Assembly (NCBI RefSeq): GCF_000376565.1
Contig: NZ_BARG01000053.1
Location: 62,001 to 126,000 of the forward strand
Source: Streptomyces hokutonensis
Lineage (GTDB): Bacteria > Actinomycetota > Actinomycetes > Streptomycetales > Streptomycetaceae
DNA length: 64,000 bases
Direction of reading: 5' to 3'
Below, in pieces: positions 16,820 through 25,788 of the stretch. The position numbers and the translations under genes were made by a program. The stretch's first letter is position 1. Each line of letters starts with the position of its first letter. The notes beneath the pieces were generated by a model. It did not search any database. It saw only the letters and a list, made by a program, of their open reading frames with translations, and had not been told where the DNA came from.

Positions 16820-17647
16820 ATGAACGAGCATGCGGCCCCGGTGATCCTCAGCGAGCTGACCGGCGACGGAGTCATGCTGCTCACCCTGAACCGGCCCGAG
16901 CGGCACAACGCCTGGACGCTGGAGATGGAACTGCTCTACAACGAGCTGTTCGACCGCGCCGAGGCTGACCCGGCGGTTCGGGCCGTCGTCCTCACCGGTG
17001 CGGGACGCAGCTTCTGCCCGGGCATGGACATGAGCGTGCTGGACGGCGCGTCCTCCGGAGCGCGCCCGTGGCCGACCGACCGGCTGCCGCCGCGCACCCG
17101 GCCCATGTCGTTCCCCAAGCCCCTGGTGGCGGCCGTCAACGGCGCCTGCGCCGGCATCGGCTTCAACCAGGCGCTCATGTGCGACGTGCGGTTCGCCGTG
17201 CCGGGCGCCAAGTTCGCCGCCGCGTTCAGCGCGCGCGGCCTGGTGGCCGAGGACGGCGTCTCGTGGCTCCTGCCCCGGCTCGTCGGCTACGGCAACGCGA
17301 GCGACCTGCTGCTGTCCTCACGTCGGATCACCGGAACGGAGGCGGAGGCGATGGGCCTGGTCAACCGTCTCGTCGAGCCGGAGGAACTGCTCCCGACGGC
17401 CCTCGCGTACGCCACGGAACTCGCCCGCTCGGCCAGCCCGTACGCGATGTCCCTCATCAAGCGGCAACTCGCCGACGACCAGGCGAGAAGCTTCACCGAG
17501 AGCCGCGACACCGCCGCCGCGCTGCTGGCCACGGCGAAACGCGCTCCGGACTACCGCGAGGGCGTGCGCAGCTTCATCGAACGCCGGCCGCCGGAGTTCG
17601 CGGGCCTCGGGGAGAACGTGCCTGAGCCGGCGGAGGCCTCGTCGTGA
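16820..17647 (+). CDS. Enoyl-CoA hydratase/isomerase family protein
   Basis: A 275-residue crotonase with LTLNRPERHNAWTLEM near the N-terminus, oxyanion segments TGAGRSFCPGMDMSVLDG and VNGACAGIGFNQA, and FSARGLVAEDGVSWLLPRLVG carrying the probable catalytic acid. It is closely similar in motif wording to the crotonase at 10165-11010. ATG 16820 fits the GGGAG site at 16807-16811; GTG 16811 is a less likely alternative. Its stop overlaps the GTG of the DUF2889 gene, so the two are coupled. It is probably controlled by the palindrome at 16770. Confidence 0.92.
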   Translation: MNEHAAPVILSELTGDGVMLLTLNRPERHNAWTLEMELLYNELFDRAEADPAVRAVVLTGAGRSFCPGMDMSVLDGASSGARPWPTDRLPPRTRPMSFPKPLVAAVNGACAGIGFNQALMCDVRFAVPGAKFAAAFSARGLVAEDGVSWLLPRLVGYGNASDLLLSSRRITGTEAEAMGLVNRLVEPEELLPTALAYATELARSASPYAMSLIKRQLADDQARSFTESRDTAAALLATAKRAPDYREGVRSFIERRPPEFAGLGENVPEPAEASS

Positions 17648-18219
17648 GGCGCGCCGAACTCCCGCTGCATCGCCGCACCATCACCGTCACCGCCCACCTG
17701 GAGCCCGGCGGCGAGGAGATCTCGGTCGAGGCGGAGCTGCGGGACGAGCGGCCGTGGGCCGAGCCGGAGACCGCCGACATCCACCGGATGGTGCTGGCGG
17801 TGCGGGTCCGACTCACGGACATGACCATCGTGGCCGCCGACGCGGACATGCTGACGTTTCCGCACGTGGAGTGCCCGTTCATCACCCCGGTCTTCGACAG
17901 CCTGATCGGCGTCGGCGTCGCCGCCGGATACAACCGGGCGATCCAGGAGCGGTTCCGCGGCGTCCTGGGCTGCTCCCACCTCTACGAACTGGCCCGGGTG
18001 CTCGGCCCCGCCGTGGTACAGGCGGCCATGTCGGCCAACGCGCGCCGCCGTGACGCGGGCGAGGCCGCGAACGGCCCGCGCGCCACGGCCGGGGTGCTGA
18101 ACAGCTGCCACATCTGGGCACCGGACGGCGTGGGCCTGCGCAAGCTGGACGCGGGCTGGAGACCGGGGACCGGACCGCGTCCGGTTCCCGGGCTCGGGAC
18201 CTTCGAGACGCGAGAGTGA
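17644..18219 (+). CDS. DUF2889 protein
   Basis: A 191-residue protein of the DUF2889 family. The N-terminal LPLHRRTITVTAHLE, the DIHRMVLAVRVRLTDMTIVAADADM strands, GCSHLYELARVLGPAVVQA near 112 and NSCHIWAPDG near 155 agree with that family. No biochemical role is established; the Cys/His pairs (C-S-H and S-C-H) could bind a metal or a thioester. The GTG start overlaps the crotonase stop, so it is part of that transcript and likely supports the same catabolic step. Confidence 0.75.
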   Translation: MRRAELPLHRRTITVTAHLEPGGEEISVEAELRDERPWAEPETADIHRMVLAVRVRLTDMTIVAADADMLTFPHVECPFITPVFDSLIGVGVAAGYNRAIQERFRGVLGCSHLYELARVLGPAVVQAAMSANARRRDAGEAANGPRATAGVLNSCHIWAPDGVGLRKLDAGWRPGTGPRPVPGLGTFETRE

Positions 18220-18570
18220 GTCCGCGGGGCTGAGGGGCGGCCGCGTGAACGCGGGGCCGGGGTGGTTGCGGTCGACCACGCGGATGCGGAATCGGCCCCG
18301 ACAGGGCCCACTTGGACCCGACCGGGACGGCGGCAGCCGCGTGATCTTGATGCGGAACATGGCGCGCGCGGGCGGAGGCGCGGCGGCGGGGTGGCGCACG
18401 CCGGTGGCTGGCAGGCGCCAGCTCGATCAAGCGGACCGAGGATTCGCGGACCGACGGCGCCTGGCCGTGACCGACCGATGTGCGCGCCAGGAGTCCGAGC
18501 GCGTCCCACATGGGCCGATCGGCCGGACCATAGCGCGTGAGCCGTGCTGAAGGACCGCGCCCCGAGGCGT
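18220..18570. other. Unassigned stretch
   Basis: No convincing gene was found between the DUF2889 stop and the tandem repeats. All frames are Arg/Pro/Gly-rich with no recognisable domain. Confidence 0.4.
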
Positions 18571-18790
18571 TGCCGAGCCGGCCTTGACCCGTCGCCGTCG
18601 AACTCGCCGTAACCAGCAGCCGCTGAACCGGACCTTGACCGGCCTTCGCGGAGCTTGCCGTAACCGGCGGTCCCTGAGCCGGCGTTGACCGGCTGCCGTC
18701 GAATCTGACGCGACCGACCGTCCCTGAAGCGGCCTTGACCGGCCGCTGCCGAAGCAGCCGTAACTGGCAGTCCCTGAGCCGGCCGTCACC
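18571..18790. repeat. Degenerate tandem repeat, exact 50-bp period
   Basis: Four consecutive 50-bp units (18571-18620, 18621-18670, 18671-18720, 18721-18770) plus a partial fifth lie in the intergenic region. Each begins like TCCCTGAGCCGG, continues with (C/G)TTGACC, and has a GTAACCGGC-type segment near position 40. A period of 50 is not a multiple of three, so coding is unlikely. It lies between convergent genes. Confidence 0.7.
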
Positions 18791-18810
18791 CGACCGCCCC
18801 CGGCCCCGCC

Positions 18811-20037
18811 TCAACCAGCCGTCGCCCTCGGCTCGCGCGGCAACCCCAGCACCCTCTCCGCGAGGATGTTCCGCTGCACCTGCGAGGTGCCCGCGTAGAT
18901 CGTCCCGGAGCGGGCGATCAGGTACGTCGTCGACCAGGACGCCGAGGAGTTCGCGGCGCCGGGGTCATCGGTGCGATAGGTCCGCAACGGCGGGCGGCCT
19001 ACCGGCACTTGGCCATGCAGGCCCATGATGTCCATCGCCAGATCGGTGACCTTCGTGTGGTACTCGCTCCAGAACAGCTTGGCGATCGACGACTCGGGGC
19101 CCGGCTCCGCGCCCTTGAGCCAGCCGGTGAGGATCCGGTAGCCGAGATACCTCATGATCTCGACCTTCGACCAGCACCAGGCGATCCGCTGCCGGATAAC
19201 CGGGTCCTGGTCCTTGCCGTAGAGGCGGGCCAGTTCCACCAGGCGTTCCACCTCGGCCCGGAACAGGATCGGGTTGGTCGCCGCCTCCTCCCCGCGCTCC
19301 ACGCCCAACAGGCTCTGGGCGACCGTCCAGCCGTTGTCGACGCCGCCCACGACGAGGTCGGCGCGGGTGCGGGCGCCGTTGAAGAAGACCTCGTTGAAGT
19401 GGAGTTGGCCGCTCATCATGCGGAACGGGCGTACCTCGACGCCGGGTTGGTCCAGCGGGACGAGGAGGAAGGAGATGCCGCGGTGCTTGGGCGCGGTGCG
19501 GTCCGTGCGGGCGAGGACGAAGATCCAGTCGCTGTGGTGAGCGCCGGACGTCCACACCTTCTGGCCGTCGATCACCCACTCGTCGCCCTCGCGGACCGCG
19601 CGCGTCGTCAACGAGGCCAGGTCCGAGCCCGCGTCGGGCTCCGAGTACCCCTGGCACCAAGTGTCCGTGCCGCTGAGGATGCGCGGCAGGAAATGGCTCC
19701 GCTGCTCGTCCGTGCCCCAGCGCAGCAGCGTGTTCGCCAGCATCTTCACGCCGAAGGTGTCCTGCGGCAGTCCGAACGGCACACCGGCCAGGGCCAGTTC
19801 CTCCATCAGGACCACCTGATGGAGCTTGGACAGACCGCGCCCGCCGTACCGCTCGGGCCAGGTGAGGGAGAGATAGCGGTGCTCGGCGAGCAGGCGCCGC
19901 CAGTCCCGGGCGAAGGCCCAGGCGGCCTCCTCGTCGAGGGCGCCGATGCCCTGCCAGTCCGGCGGCAGCGCCTCGGCGAGGAACCCCTTGACCTCGGTGC
20001 GGAACGTCTCGGTCTCCGTGGGATAGCTGATGTCCAC
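18811..20037 (-). CDS. Acyl-CoA dehydrogenase
   Basis: A 408-residue acyl-CoA dehydrogenase. Visible are the N-terminal helix region FRTEVKGFLAEALPPDW, YGGRGLSKLHQVVLMEEL near 64, the flavin loop CQGYSEPDAGSDLASL near 132, WVIDGQKVWTSGAHHSD near 153, and the C-terminal IYAGTSQVQRNILAERVLGL, where GTSQVQRN marks the family. It is transcribed leftwards, divergent from the SDR at 20162 with an AT-rich island between. It is the third such enzyme in the island and probably serves a different chain length or ring intermediate. Confidence 0.93.
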   Translation of the reverse strand: MDISYPTETETFRTEVKGFLAEALPPDWQGIGALDEEAAWAFARDWRRLLAEHRYLSLTWPERYGGRGLSKLHQVVLMEELALAGVPFGLPQDTFGVKMLANTLLRWGTDEQRSHFLPRILSGTDTWCQGYSEPDAGSDLASLTTRAVREGDEWVIDGQKVWTSGAHHSDWIFVLARTDRTAPKHRGISFLLVPLDQPGVEVRPFRMMSGQLHFNEVFFNGARTRADLVVGGVDNGWTVAQSLLGVERGEEAATNPILFRAEVERLVELARLYGKDQDPVIRQRIAWCWSKVEIMRYLGYRILTGWLKGAEPGPESSIAKLFWSEYHTKVTDLAMDIMGLHGQVPVGRPPLRTYRTDDPGAANSSASWSTTYLIARSGTIYAGTSQVQRNILAERVLGLPREPRATAG

Positions 20038-20084
20038 CCGCGTGCTCTCCTCGCCCCGGCCTCGCTCGCCCAGCCGATCGCTGT

Positions 20085-20122
20085 ATTGATTGTTTCAGCA
20101 TAATAGGTTATCTATTTAGAAG
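20085..20122. promoter_or_regulatory. AT-rich divergent promoter region with TTATCTA half-site
   Basis: This AT-rich island between the divergent acyl-CoA dehydrogenase (start 20037) and SDR (start 20162) contains ATTGATTGTTTCAGCATAAT and TTATCTA at 20108-20114. The half-site matches those in the 32-bp elements and, with T for C, the palindrome at 16770. It is a probable operator of the same regulator. Confidence 0.5.
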
Positions 20123-20161
20123 GAATAGCGGAGGACGGCGTCGAGCCAAGGGCGGGCTGAC

Positions 20162-20908
20162 ATGGGACTGCTGGACGGCCGCAACGCGGTGATCACCGGC
20201 GGCGCGCAGGGCATCGGCTTCGAGATCGCCGGCGTACTCGGCGCCGCGGGCGCGTCCGTCGTCCTCGGCGACATCAACGAGGTCGCCGCCGCGGAAGCCG
20301 CCGAGCGCCTTGCCAAGAACGGCGTCGCCGCCACCTCGCTGCGCTGCGACGTCACCGACGAGGACGAGGTCGCCGCCCTGGTCACCCACTGCTCCGACAC
20401 CTTCGGCCCGGTCGGCGTCATGGTCAACAACGCTGGGATCACCCGCGACGCGACCCTGCGCAAGATGGCCGTGTCCGACTTCCGCGCGGTCGTCGACGTC
20501 CATCTGACCGGGGCCTGGAACGGCACCCGGCACGCCGCCGAGGCGATGCGCGCGCACGGACGCGGCGGCAGCATCGTCAACATCTCGTCCATCGCCGGCA
20601 AGGTCGGCAACTTCGGCCAGACGAACTACAGCGCCGCCAAGGCCGGACTTGTCGGCCTCACCAAGGCCTCCGCCAAGGAACTCGCCAAGGCGGGCATCCG
20701 CGTCAACGCCGTACAGCCGGGCCTGATCCGCACCGCCATGACCGAGGCGATGCCGCCGGCCGCCTGGGACGCGAAGCTCGCCGAGATCCCCCTGGGCCGC
20801 GCCGGCGAACCCGCCGAGGTCGCCCAGGTCGTCCTCTTTCTCGCCTCCGACATGGCGAGCTACGTCACCGGAGCCGTGGTCGAGGTGACCGGCGGCCGGT
20901 ACATGTGA
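20162..20908 (+). CDS. SDR, 3-oxoacyl reductase (FabG)-like
   Basis: A 248-residue classical SDR of the FabG type. TGGAQGIGFE lies near residue 12, NNAG near 90, SIVNISSIAGKVGNFGQTNY carries the catalytic Ser and Tyr, and YSAAK carries the active-site Lys. VQPGLIRTAMTEAMP follows. It would oxidise a 3-hydroxyacyl-CoA to the 3-ketoacyl-CoA ahead of thiolysis. It is followed after 22 bp by the thiolase gene, and the order SDR, thiolase, HMGS/DUF35, thiolase is a compact beta-oxidation end module. Confidence 0.92.
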   Translation: MGLLDGRNAVITGGAQGIGFEIAGVLGAAGASVVLGDINEVAAAEAAERLAKNGVAATSLRCDVTDEDEVAALVTHCSDTFGPVGVMVNNAGITRDATLRKMAVSDFRAVVDVHLTGAWNGTRHAAEAMRAHGRGGSIVNISSIAGKVGNFGQTNYSAAKAGLVGLTKASAKELAKAGIRVNAVQPGLIRTAMTEAMPPAAWDAKLAEIPLGRAGEPAEVAQVVLFLASDMASYVTGAVVEVTGGRYM

Positions 20909-20930
20909 CCCCTCATGAAAGGCCTGGCCG

Positions 20931-22181
20931 ATGCCCGCCCTCCTGCGTGACGCGGTGATCTGCGAACCCGTGCGTACCCCCGTCGGTGGCTACGGAGGCG
21001 TCTTCCGCGACGTACCGGCGACCGAGCTGGCCGCCGTCGTCGTACGCGCCGTACTGGACCGCACCGGAATCCCGCCCGCCGCCGTCGACGACGTGCTGCT
21101 GGGCCAGTGCTACCCCAACGGCGAGGCGCCGGCGATCGGCCGCGTGGCCGCCCTCGACGCCGGTCTGCCGGTGGAGGTGCCGGGACTGCAGATCGACCGC
21201 CGCTGCGGCTCCGGACTCCAGGCGATCATCACGGCGGCGATGCAGGTGCAGACCGGCGCGAGCGACCTCGTGCTGGCCGGGGGAGTGGAGTCCATGAGCC
21301 AGGCGGAGTTCTACACCACCGGCGTCCGCTTCGGCGTGCGTGGCGCGGGCACCACCCTGCACGACCGGCTGGCTCGCGGCCGGGTCACCTCGGGAGGCGT
21401 CAACCACCCTGTCCCCGGCGGGATGTTGGAGACCGCCGAGAACCTGCGGCGCGAGTACGCGATCCCCCGCGAGGAGCAGGACCGACTCGCCCTGCGCTCC
21501 CACGAGAAGGCGGTCGCCGCCCAGCGCGAGGGCCGCTTCACCGACGAGATCGTGCCGGTCACCGTACGGACGCGGAAGGGCGAGACGGTCGTCGACACCG
21601 ACGAACACCCGCGCCCCGACTCGACGTTGGAGAAACTCGCGAGCCTGCGCCCCGTACTCGGACGGCAGGACCCCGAGGCGACCGTCACCGCGGGCAACGC
21701 CAGCGGACAGAACGACGGCGCCGCCCTCTGCGTCGTCACCCACCCCGAGCGCGCCGCCGAACTCGGCCTGCGCCCCCTGGCCCGCCTAGTCTCCTGGGCC
21801 GTGGTGGGCGTGCCGCCGGAGACGATGGGCATCGGCCCAGTACCCGCCACGGCCAAGGCACTTGACCGTGCGGGACTGAAACTCGCCGACATCGACCTGA
21901 TCGAACTCAACGAGGCCTTCGCCGCCCAGGTGCTCGCCTGCACCCGCGAATGGGCCCTGACCGAGGCCGACTTCGAGCGGTTCAACGTCAACGGCTCCGG
22001 CATCTCGCTGGGCCACCCCGTCGGCGCCACCGGCGGCCGCATCCTCGCCACCCTGCTGCGCGAACTCGACCGCCGCCAGGCCCGCTACGGCCTGGAGACC
22101 ATGTGCCTCGGCGGCGGCCAGGGCCTGGCCGCGGTCTTCGAACGGCCCACCCACACCACCGACGCCAAGGGAGGACGCTGA
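20931..22181 (+). CDS. Acetyl-CoA acyltransferase (thiolase)
   Basis: A 416-residue classical thiolase that cleaves a 3-ketoacyl-CoA with CoA. The acylated Cys sits in IDRRCGSGLQAI near residue 92, the second-domain NEAFAAQ near 325, the catalytic His in GHPVGATGGR near 362, and the deprotonating Cys in METMCLGGGQG near 392, so all key residues are present. Its stop shares one base with the ATG of the next gene. It is the only enzyme of the pair at 20931/23617 with a complete thiolase active site. Confidence 0.95.
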   Translation: MPALLRDAVICEPVRTPVGGYGGVFRDVPATELAAVVVRAVLDRTGIPPAAVDDVLLGQCYPNGEAPAIGRVAALDAGLPVEVPGLQIDRRCGSGLQAIITAAMQVQTGASDLVLAGGVESMSQAEFYTTGVRFGVRGAGTTLHDRLARGRVTSGGVNHPVPGGMLETAENLRREYAIPREEQDRLALRSHEKAVAAQREGRFTDEIVPVTVRTRKGETVVDTDEHPRPDSTLEKLASLRPVLGRQDPEATVTAGNASGQNDGAALCVVTHPERAAELGLRPLARLVSWAVVGVPPETMGIGPVPATAKALDRAGLKLADIDLIELNEAFAAQVLACTREWALTEADFERFNVNGSGISLGHPVGATGGRILATLLRELDRRQARYGLETMCLGGGQGLAAVFERPTHTTDAKGGR

Positions 22182-23620
22182 TGCCCGGACTGATCGCATA
22201 CGGCGCCTACGTGCCGTACCACCGCCTCGCCCGTGCGGACATCGCCGCCACCCTCGGGACGGCCCCGTCCCGGGGCACGCGCGCGGTCGCGGGCTACGAC
22301 GAGGACACCACCTCGATGGCCGTCGAGGCGGCCCGGTCCGCCCTCGCCAGGGACGGACTGCGTACCCGCATCGGCCAGTTGTTCCTCGCCACCGCCGCGC
22401 CCGCCTACCTCGACAAAACGAACGCGACTGCCGTCCACGCGGCGCTCGGCCTCGACCCGCACGTCCTCGCCGCCGACATGGCGGGCTCCGTCCGCTCCGG
22501 CCTCGGCGCGCTTGTCACCGCGGCCCGTTCCCCAGTGCCGACCCTGGCGGTCCTGTCCGACCTGCGCACCGGTCTGCCCGGCGGCGGCGAGGAGAGCGCG
22601 GGCGGTGACGGCGCGGCGGCGTTCGCCTTCGGCGGCCACCGCAACGGAGCTCCCGTGCTCGCGGAGCTGCTCGCCCACGACACGGTCAGCGACGAGATCC
22701 TCGACCGCTGGCGGCTGCCCGGCGCGCCCGCCTCCCGCGTCTGGGAGGAGCGCTTCGCGGAGGAGATCTACGTGTCCCTCGCCGACAAGGCGCTGAGCGC
22801 CGCCCTCGACCAGGCGGGCCTGGACCGCGACGCCATCGACCACCTCATCGTCTCGGGCCTGCACGCGCGCGCGTGCGCGACGGTGCGTCGTACCTCAGGC
22901 GTACGGCCCGAGGCGGCGACCGCCGACCTCACCGCGCAGATCGGCAACGCCGGCACCGCGCAGCCAGGCCTGCTCCTCGCCGATGTCCTCGACCGGGCCG
23001 AACCCGGCCGGATCATCGCGCTCGTCGTCCTCGGCGACGGTGCCGGAGTCCTGCTCCTGCGCACCACCGACGCGCTCCCCGCACACCGTGCCGCCCGCCC
23101 GGTCGCCGCGCAGATCGCCGCGGGCGGCGCCCCCATGCCGTACGCCACGTACCTCTCCTGGCGCGGCCTCCTCGACCGCGAGCCGCCCCGCCGCCCGGAC
23201 CCGGAGCCGCCCTACGCCCCGCCCGCGCACCGGCGCAACAGCTGGAAGTACGGCTTCGTCGCGTCCCGCTGCGAGAAGTGCGGGACCCGGCATCTGCCGC
23301 CGGACCGAGTGTGCGTGTCCTGCCGGAGCGTCGACGCCATGACCGATGAACCGATGGAGCACGTGCCCGGCACTGTCGCCACGTTCACGGTGGACCGGCT
23401 GGCCCACACACCGAGCCCGCCGATGCTCGTCGTGGTCGTCGACTACGACGGAGGTGGCCGCTTCCGCTGCCAGCTCACCGACGCCACCGAGGCCGACGCC
23501 GTCATCGGCGCCCGGGTCGAGATGACCTTCCGGCGCACGGTCACCGCCGCCGGCGTCCACAACTACTTCTGGAAGGCCCGGCCGTTGCGCACGGGTGAGA
23601 CCGAGGGGACAGGCGCATGA
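22181..23620 (+). CDS. HMG-CoA synthase/KAS III-like domain fused to a zinc-ribbon OB-fold (DUF35) domain
   Basis: A 479-residue fusion. Residues 1 to about 330 have a thiolase-like fold close to 3-hydroxy-3-methylglutaryl-CoA synthases (LIAYGAYVPYHRL start, TTSMAVEAARSAL near 43). The nucleophilic Cys position is not Cys: the local sequence is ADMAGSVRSGLGAL (98-111). Residues from about 345 form a DUF35 module with a C-x2-C...C-x2-C zinc ribbon (CEKCGTRHLP, CVSCRS) and an OB-fold ending in HNYFWKARPLR. In archaea a separate DUF35 protein bridges thiolase and HMG-CoA synthase. Here it is fused and sits between two thiolase genes, with 1-bp and 4-bp overlaps. Confidence 0.85.
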   Translation: MPGLIAYGAYVPYHRLARADIAATLGTAPSRGTRAVAGYDEDTTSMAVEAARSALARDGLRTRIGQLFLATAAPAYLDKTNATAVHAALGLDPHVLAADMAGSVRSGLGALVTAARSPVPTLAVLSDLRTGLPGGGEESAGGDGAAAFAFGGHRNGAPVLAELLAHDTVSDEILDRWRLPGAPASRVWEERFAEEIYVSLADKALSAALDQAGLDRDAIDHLIVSGLHARACATVRRTSGVRPEAATADLTAQIGNAGTAQPGLLLADVLDRAEPGRIIALVVLGDGAGVLLLRTTDALPAHRAARPVAAQIAAGGAPMPYATYLSWRGLLDREPPRRPDPEPPYAPPAHRRNSWKYGFVASRCEKCGTRHLPPDRVCVSCRSVDAMTDEPMEHVPGTVATFTVDRLAHTPSPPMLVVVVDYDGGGRFRCQLTDATEADAVIGARVEMTFRRTVTAAGVHNYFWKARPLRTGETEGTGA

Positions 23621-24825
23621 GCTCGCACGGAATCCGGGACCGGGTCGCGATTGTCGGCATGGGCTGCACGCCCTTCGGCGAACACTGGGGCCGTTCGGCG
23701 GACGATCTGCTGGTCGACGCGGTGGGCGAGGCGGTCACCTCGGCCGGCATCACGCTCGACGACATCGACGCGTTCTGGCTCGGCACCCAGGCGTCCGGAG
23801 TCTCCGGGCTGACCCTCAGCCGCCCCCTCCACCTGCCGTACAAGCCGGTCACCCGCCTGGAGAACATGTGCGCGACCGGCTCCGAGGCGCTGCGCAACGC
23901 CTGTTACGCGGTCGCCTCCGGCGCCTACGACGTGGCGATGGCCGTCGGCGTGGAGAAGCTCAAGGACTCCGGCATGTCCGGGCTCTCGGGTACCTCGATG
24001 CCGGGTGCGGGCGACGACAGCCGCGGCGAGATCACGGCCCCGGCGAACTTCTCCCTCCTCGCCCCCGCCTATGCCGCCAAGTACGGCCTGGCGGAAGAGG
24101 AGTTGAAGGACGTCATCACCCGCATCGCCTGGAAGAACCACGTCAACGGCGCCCGCAACCCCCGTGCCCAGTTCCGCAAGGAGGTGCCGCTTGAGCGCAT
24201 CCGGTCGGCGCCGATCGTCGCGGGCATGCTCGGCGTGTTCGACTGCTCGGGAGTCTCCGACGGTTCGGCGGCGGCGATCGTCGTACGTGCCGAGGACGCC
24301 TACCGCTACACCGACAAGCCGATCTTCGTGAAGGCGCTGTCCTTCGTCGCAGGCCCGGCGGACGGACTCCTCGACCCCGACTACGACTTCACCACCTTCC
24401 CTGAGGTTGTCGTCTCCGCCCAGGAGGCCTACCGGCAGGCGGGCATCACCGACCCGCGCGCGGAACTCGCCCTCGCAGAGGTCCATGACTGCTTCACACC
24501 AACGGAGTTGGTGCTGATGGAGGACCTGGGCTTCTCCGCACGGGGACAGGCTTGGAAGGACGTCACCAGCGGCGCCTTCGACCTGGACGGCGCACTGCCG
24601 GTCAACCCGGACGGCGGCCTGAAGGCTTTCGGGCACCCCATCGGCGCCTCCGGGCTGCGCATGACGTTCGAGGCCTGGATCCAACTGCGGGGCGAGGCAC
24701 CGCCCGAGCGGACGGTCGCGTCCGTGGCCGAGGGGCGCACCCTCGCCCTCACCCACAACCTCGGCGGCGGCCCCGGCGAATGCGTCTCCTTCGTCTCCGT
24801 CGTCGGCAGCGAACTCACCGACTGA
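23617..24825 (+). CDS. SCP2-type thiolase-like protein (lipid-transfer/aldolase class)
   Basis: A 402-residue thiolase-superfamily protein of the SCP-x/Ltp type. It keeps the first Cys (LENMCATGSEALRNA near 87) and the His motif (FGHPIGASGLRM near 335), but the usual C-terminal Cys motif reads HNLGGGPGE. Such proteins include Ltp2-type retro-aldolases that need a DUF35 partner. The DUF35-bearing protein is encoded immediately upstream with a 4-bp overlap, so a complex is likely. Candidate reactions are thiolysis or retro-aldol cleavage of a branched beta-hydroxyacyl-CoA. Confidence 0.9.
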   Translation: MSSHGIRDRVAIVGMGCTPFGEHWGRSADDLLVDAVGEAVTSAGITLDDIDAFWLGTQASGVSGLTLSRPLHLPYKPVTRLENMCATGSEALRNACYAVASGAYDVAMAVGVEKLKDSGMSGLSGTSMPGAGDDSRGEITAPANFSLLAPAYAAKYGLAEEELKDVITRIAWKNHVNGARNPRAQFRKEVPLERIRSAPIVAGMLGVFDCSGVSDGSAAAIVVRAEDAYRYTDKPIFVKALSFVAGPADGLLDPDYDFTTFPEVVVSAQEAYRQAGITDPRAELALAEVHDCFTPTELVLMEDLGFSARGQAWKDVTSGAFDLDGALPVNPDGGLKAFGHPIGASGLRMTFEAWIQLRGEAPPERTVASVAEGRTLALTHNLGGGPGECVSFVSVVGSELTD

Positions 24826-24841
24826 GAAGGGTGGTTGAGTC

Positions 24842-25636
24842 ATGGGACGACTCGACGACAGGATCGCGATCGTCACCGGGGCCGCATCCGGCATCGGCGC
24901 CGCCACCGCCCGCCGCCTGGCAGCCGAGGGCGCCCACACGGTCGTAGCGGATCTGAACCTGGACGGCGCCAAGGCGGTCACGGAGGAGATCCGGGCCGCT
25001 GGCGGATCCGCCACCGCGGTCCCGGTCGACCTCGGTGACATCGACTCCGTACGGGCCATGGTGGCCACGGCGGTCGACACGTACGGCGGCCTCGACGTCC
25101 TGCACAACAACGCGGCGGCCACCCACCTCGCGGCCCGCCAGGACCTCGCCGTCCTGGAGGCCGACCCGGCGGTCTGGGACGACACCATGCGGATCAACCT
25201 GCGCGGCACCATGATCGCCATCCAGGCCGCCGTCCCGCACATGATCGCCCGCGGCGCCGGCTCAATCATCAACACCTCGTCCGGCGCCGGACTCGCGGGC
25301 GACCTGCGCAATCCCGCGTACGGCGCCTCGAAGGCCGCCCTCATCAACCTCACGCAGTACGTCGCCACCCAGTACGGCAAGCAGGGCGTGCGCTGCAACG
25401 CCATCGCCCCGGGGTTCATCGTCACACCGGCGAGCGCCGGTTCGGCGCACGGGGCGATCCGGGAGAAGATGCTCCGCCATCACCTCACCCCGCGCCTCGG
25501 CAAGCCGGAGGACGTCGCCTCGGCCGTCGTCTTCCTCGCCTCCGACGAGTCCGCCTTCATCACCGGGCACACCCTGCGCGTCGACGGGGGACTGCTGTCC
25601 CACGCGCCCTACGTGGCGGATCTGCGCGAGGCGTGA
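24842..25636 (+). CDS. Short-chain dehydrogenase/reductase
   Basis: A 264-residue classical SDR. TGAASGIGAAT lies near residue 12, ADLNLDG after the second strand, NNAA near 90, SIINTSSGAGLAGDLRNPAY with the catalytic Ser/Tyr, and YGASK with the Lys. It has a slightly extended insertion before the catalytic strand. It is the last gene of the rightward operon that begins at 20162 and is followed by a strong bidirectional terminator. A role in oxidising a hydroxy intermediate released by C-C cleavage is plausible. Confidence 0.9.
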   Translation: MGRLDDRIAIVTGAASGIGAATARRLAAEGAHTVVADLNLDGAKAVTEEIRAAGGSATAVPVDLGDIDSVRAMVATAVDTYGGLDVLHNNAAATHLAARQDLAVLEADPAVWDDTMRINLRGTMIAIQAAVPHMIARGAGSIINTSSGAGLAGDLRNPAYGASKAALINLTQYVATQYGKQGVRCNAIAPGFIVTPASAGSAHGAIREKMLRHHLTPRLGKPEDVASAVVFLASDESAFITGHTLRVDGGLLSHAPYVADLREA

Positions 25637-25788
25637 CGTAGGCCCGCCGGGGTGGACCTTCGAGAATCGGCGTGCGTGTGTTCCCTCCAACCGGCTGTCG
25701 GAGTAGGCCAGTTCGCCGAGCGGATCGCGGCCTGAGACGTCGCGCCTGGTCGCGTCGTGCCGCCGGGTTGTCCCGGCCCGCGTGGCGG

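Noticed and set aside
18427..18789. Minus-strand frame through the 50-bp repeats
   Set aside because: A 50-bp period cannot keep a reading frame, and the product would be Arg/Ser-rich noise.
18571..18790. A CRISPR array
   Set aside because: Units are contiguous and degenerate, without conserved repeats separated by unique spacers, and no cas genes are near.
23563..25425. A 620-codon minus-strand frame over the thiolase-like and SDR genes
   Set aside because: Antisense shadow of two well-supported enzymes.
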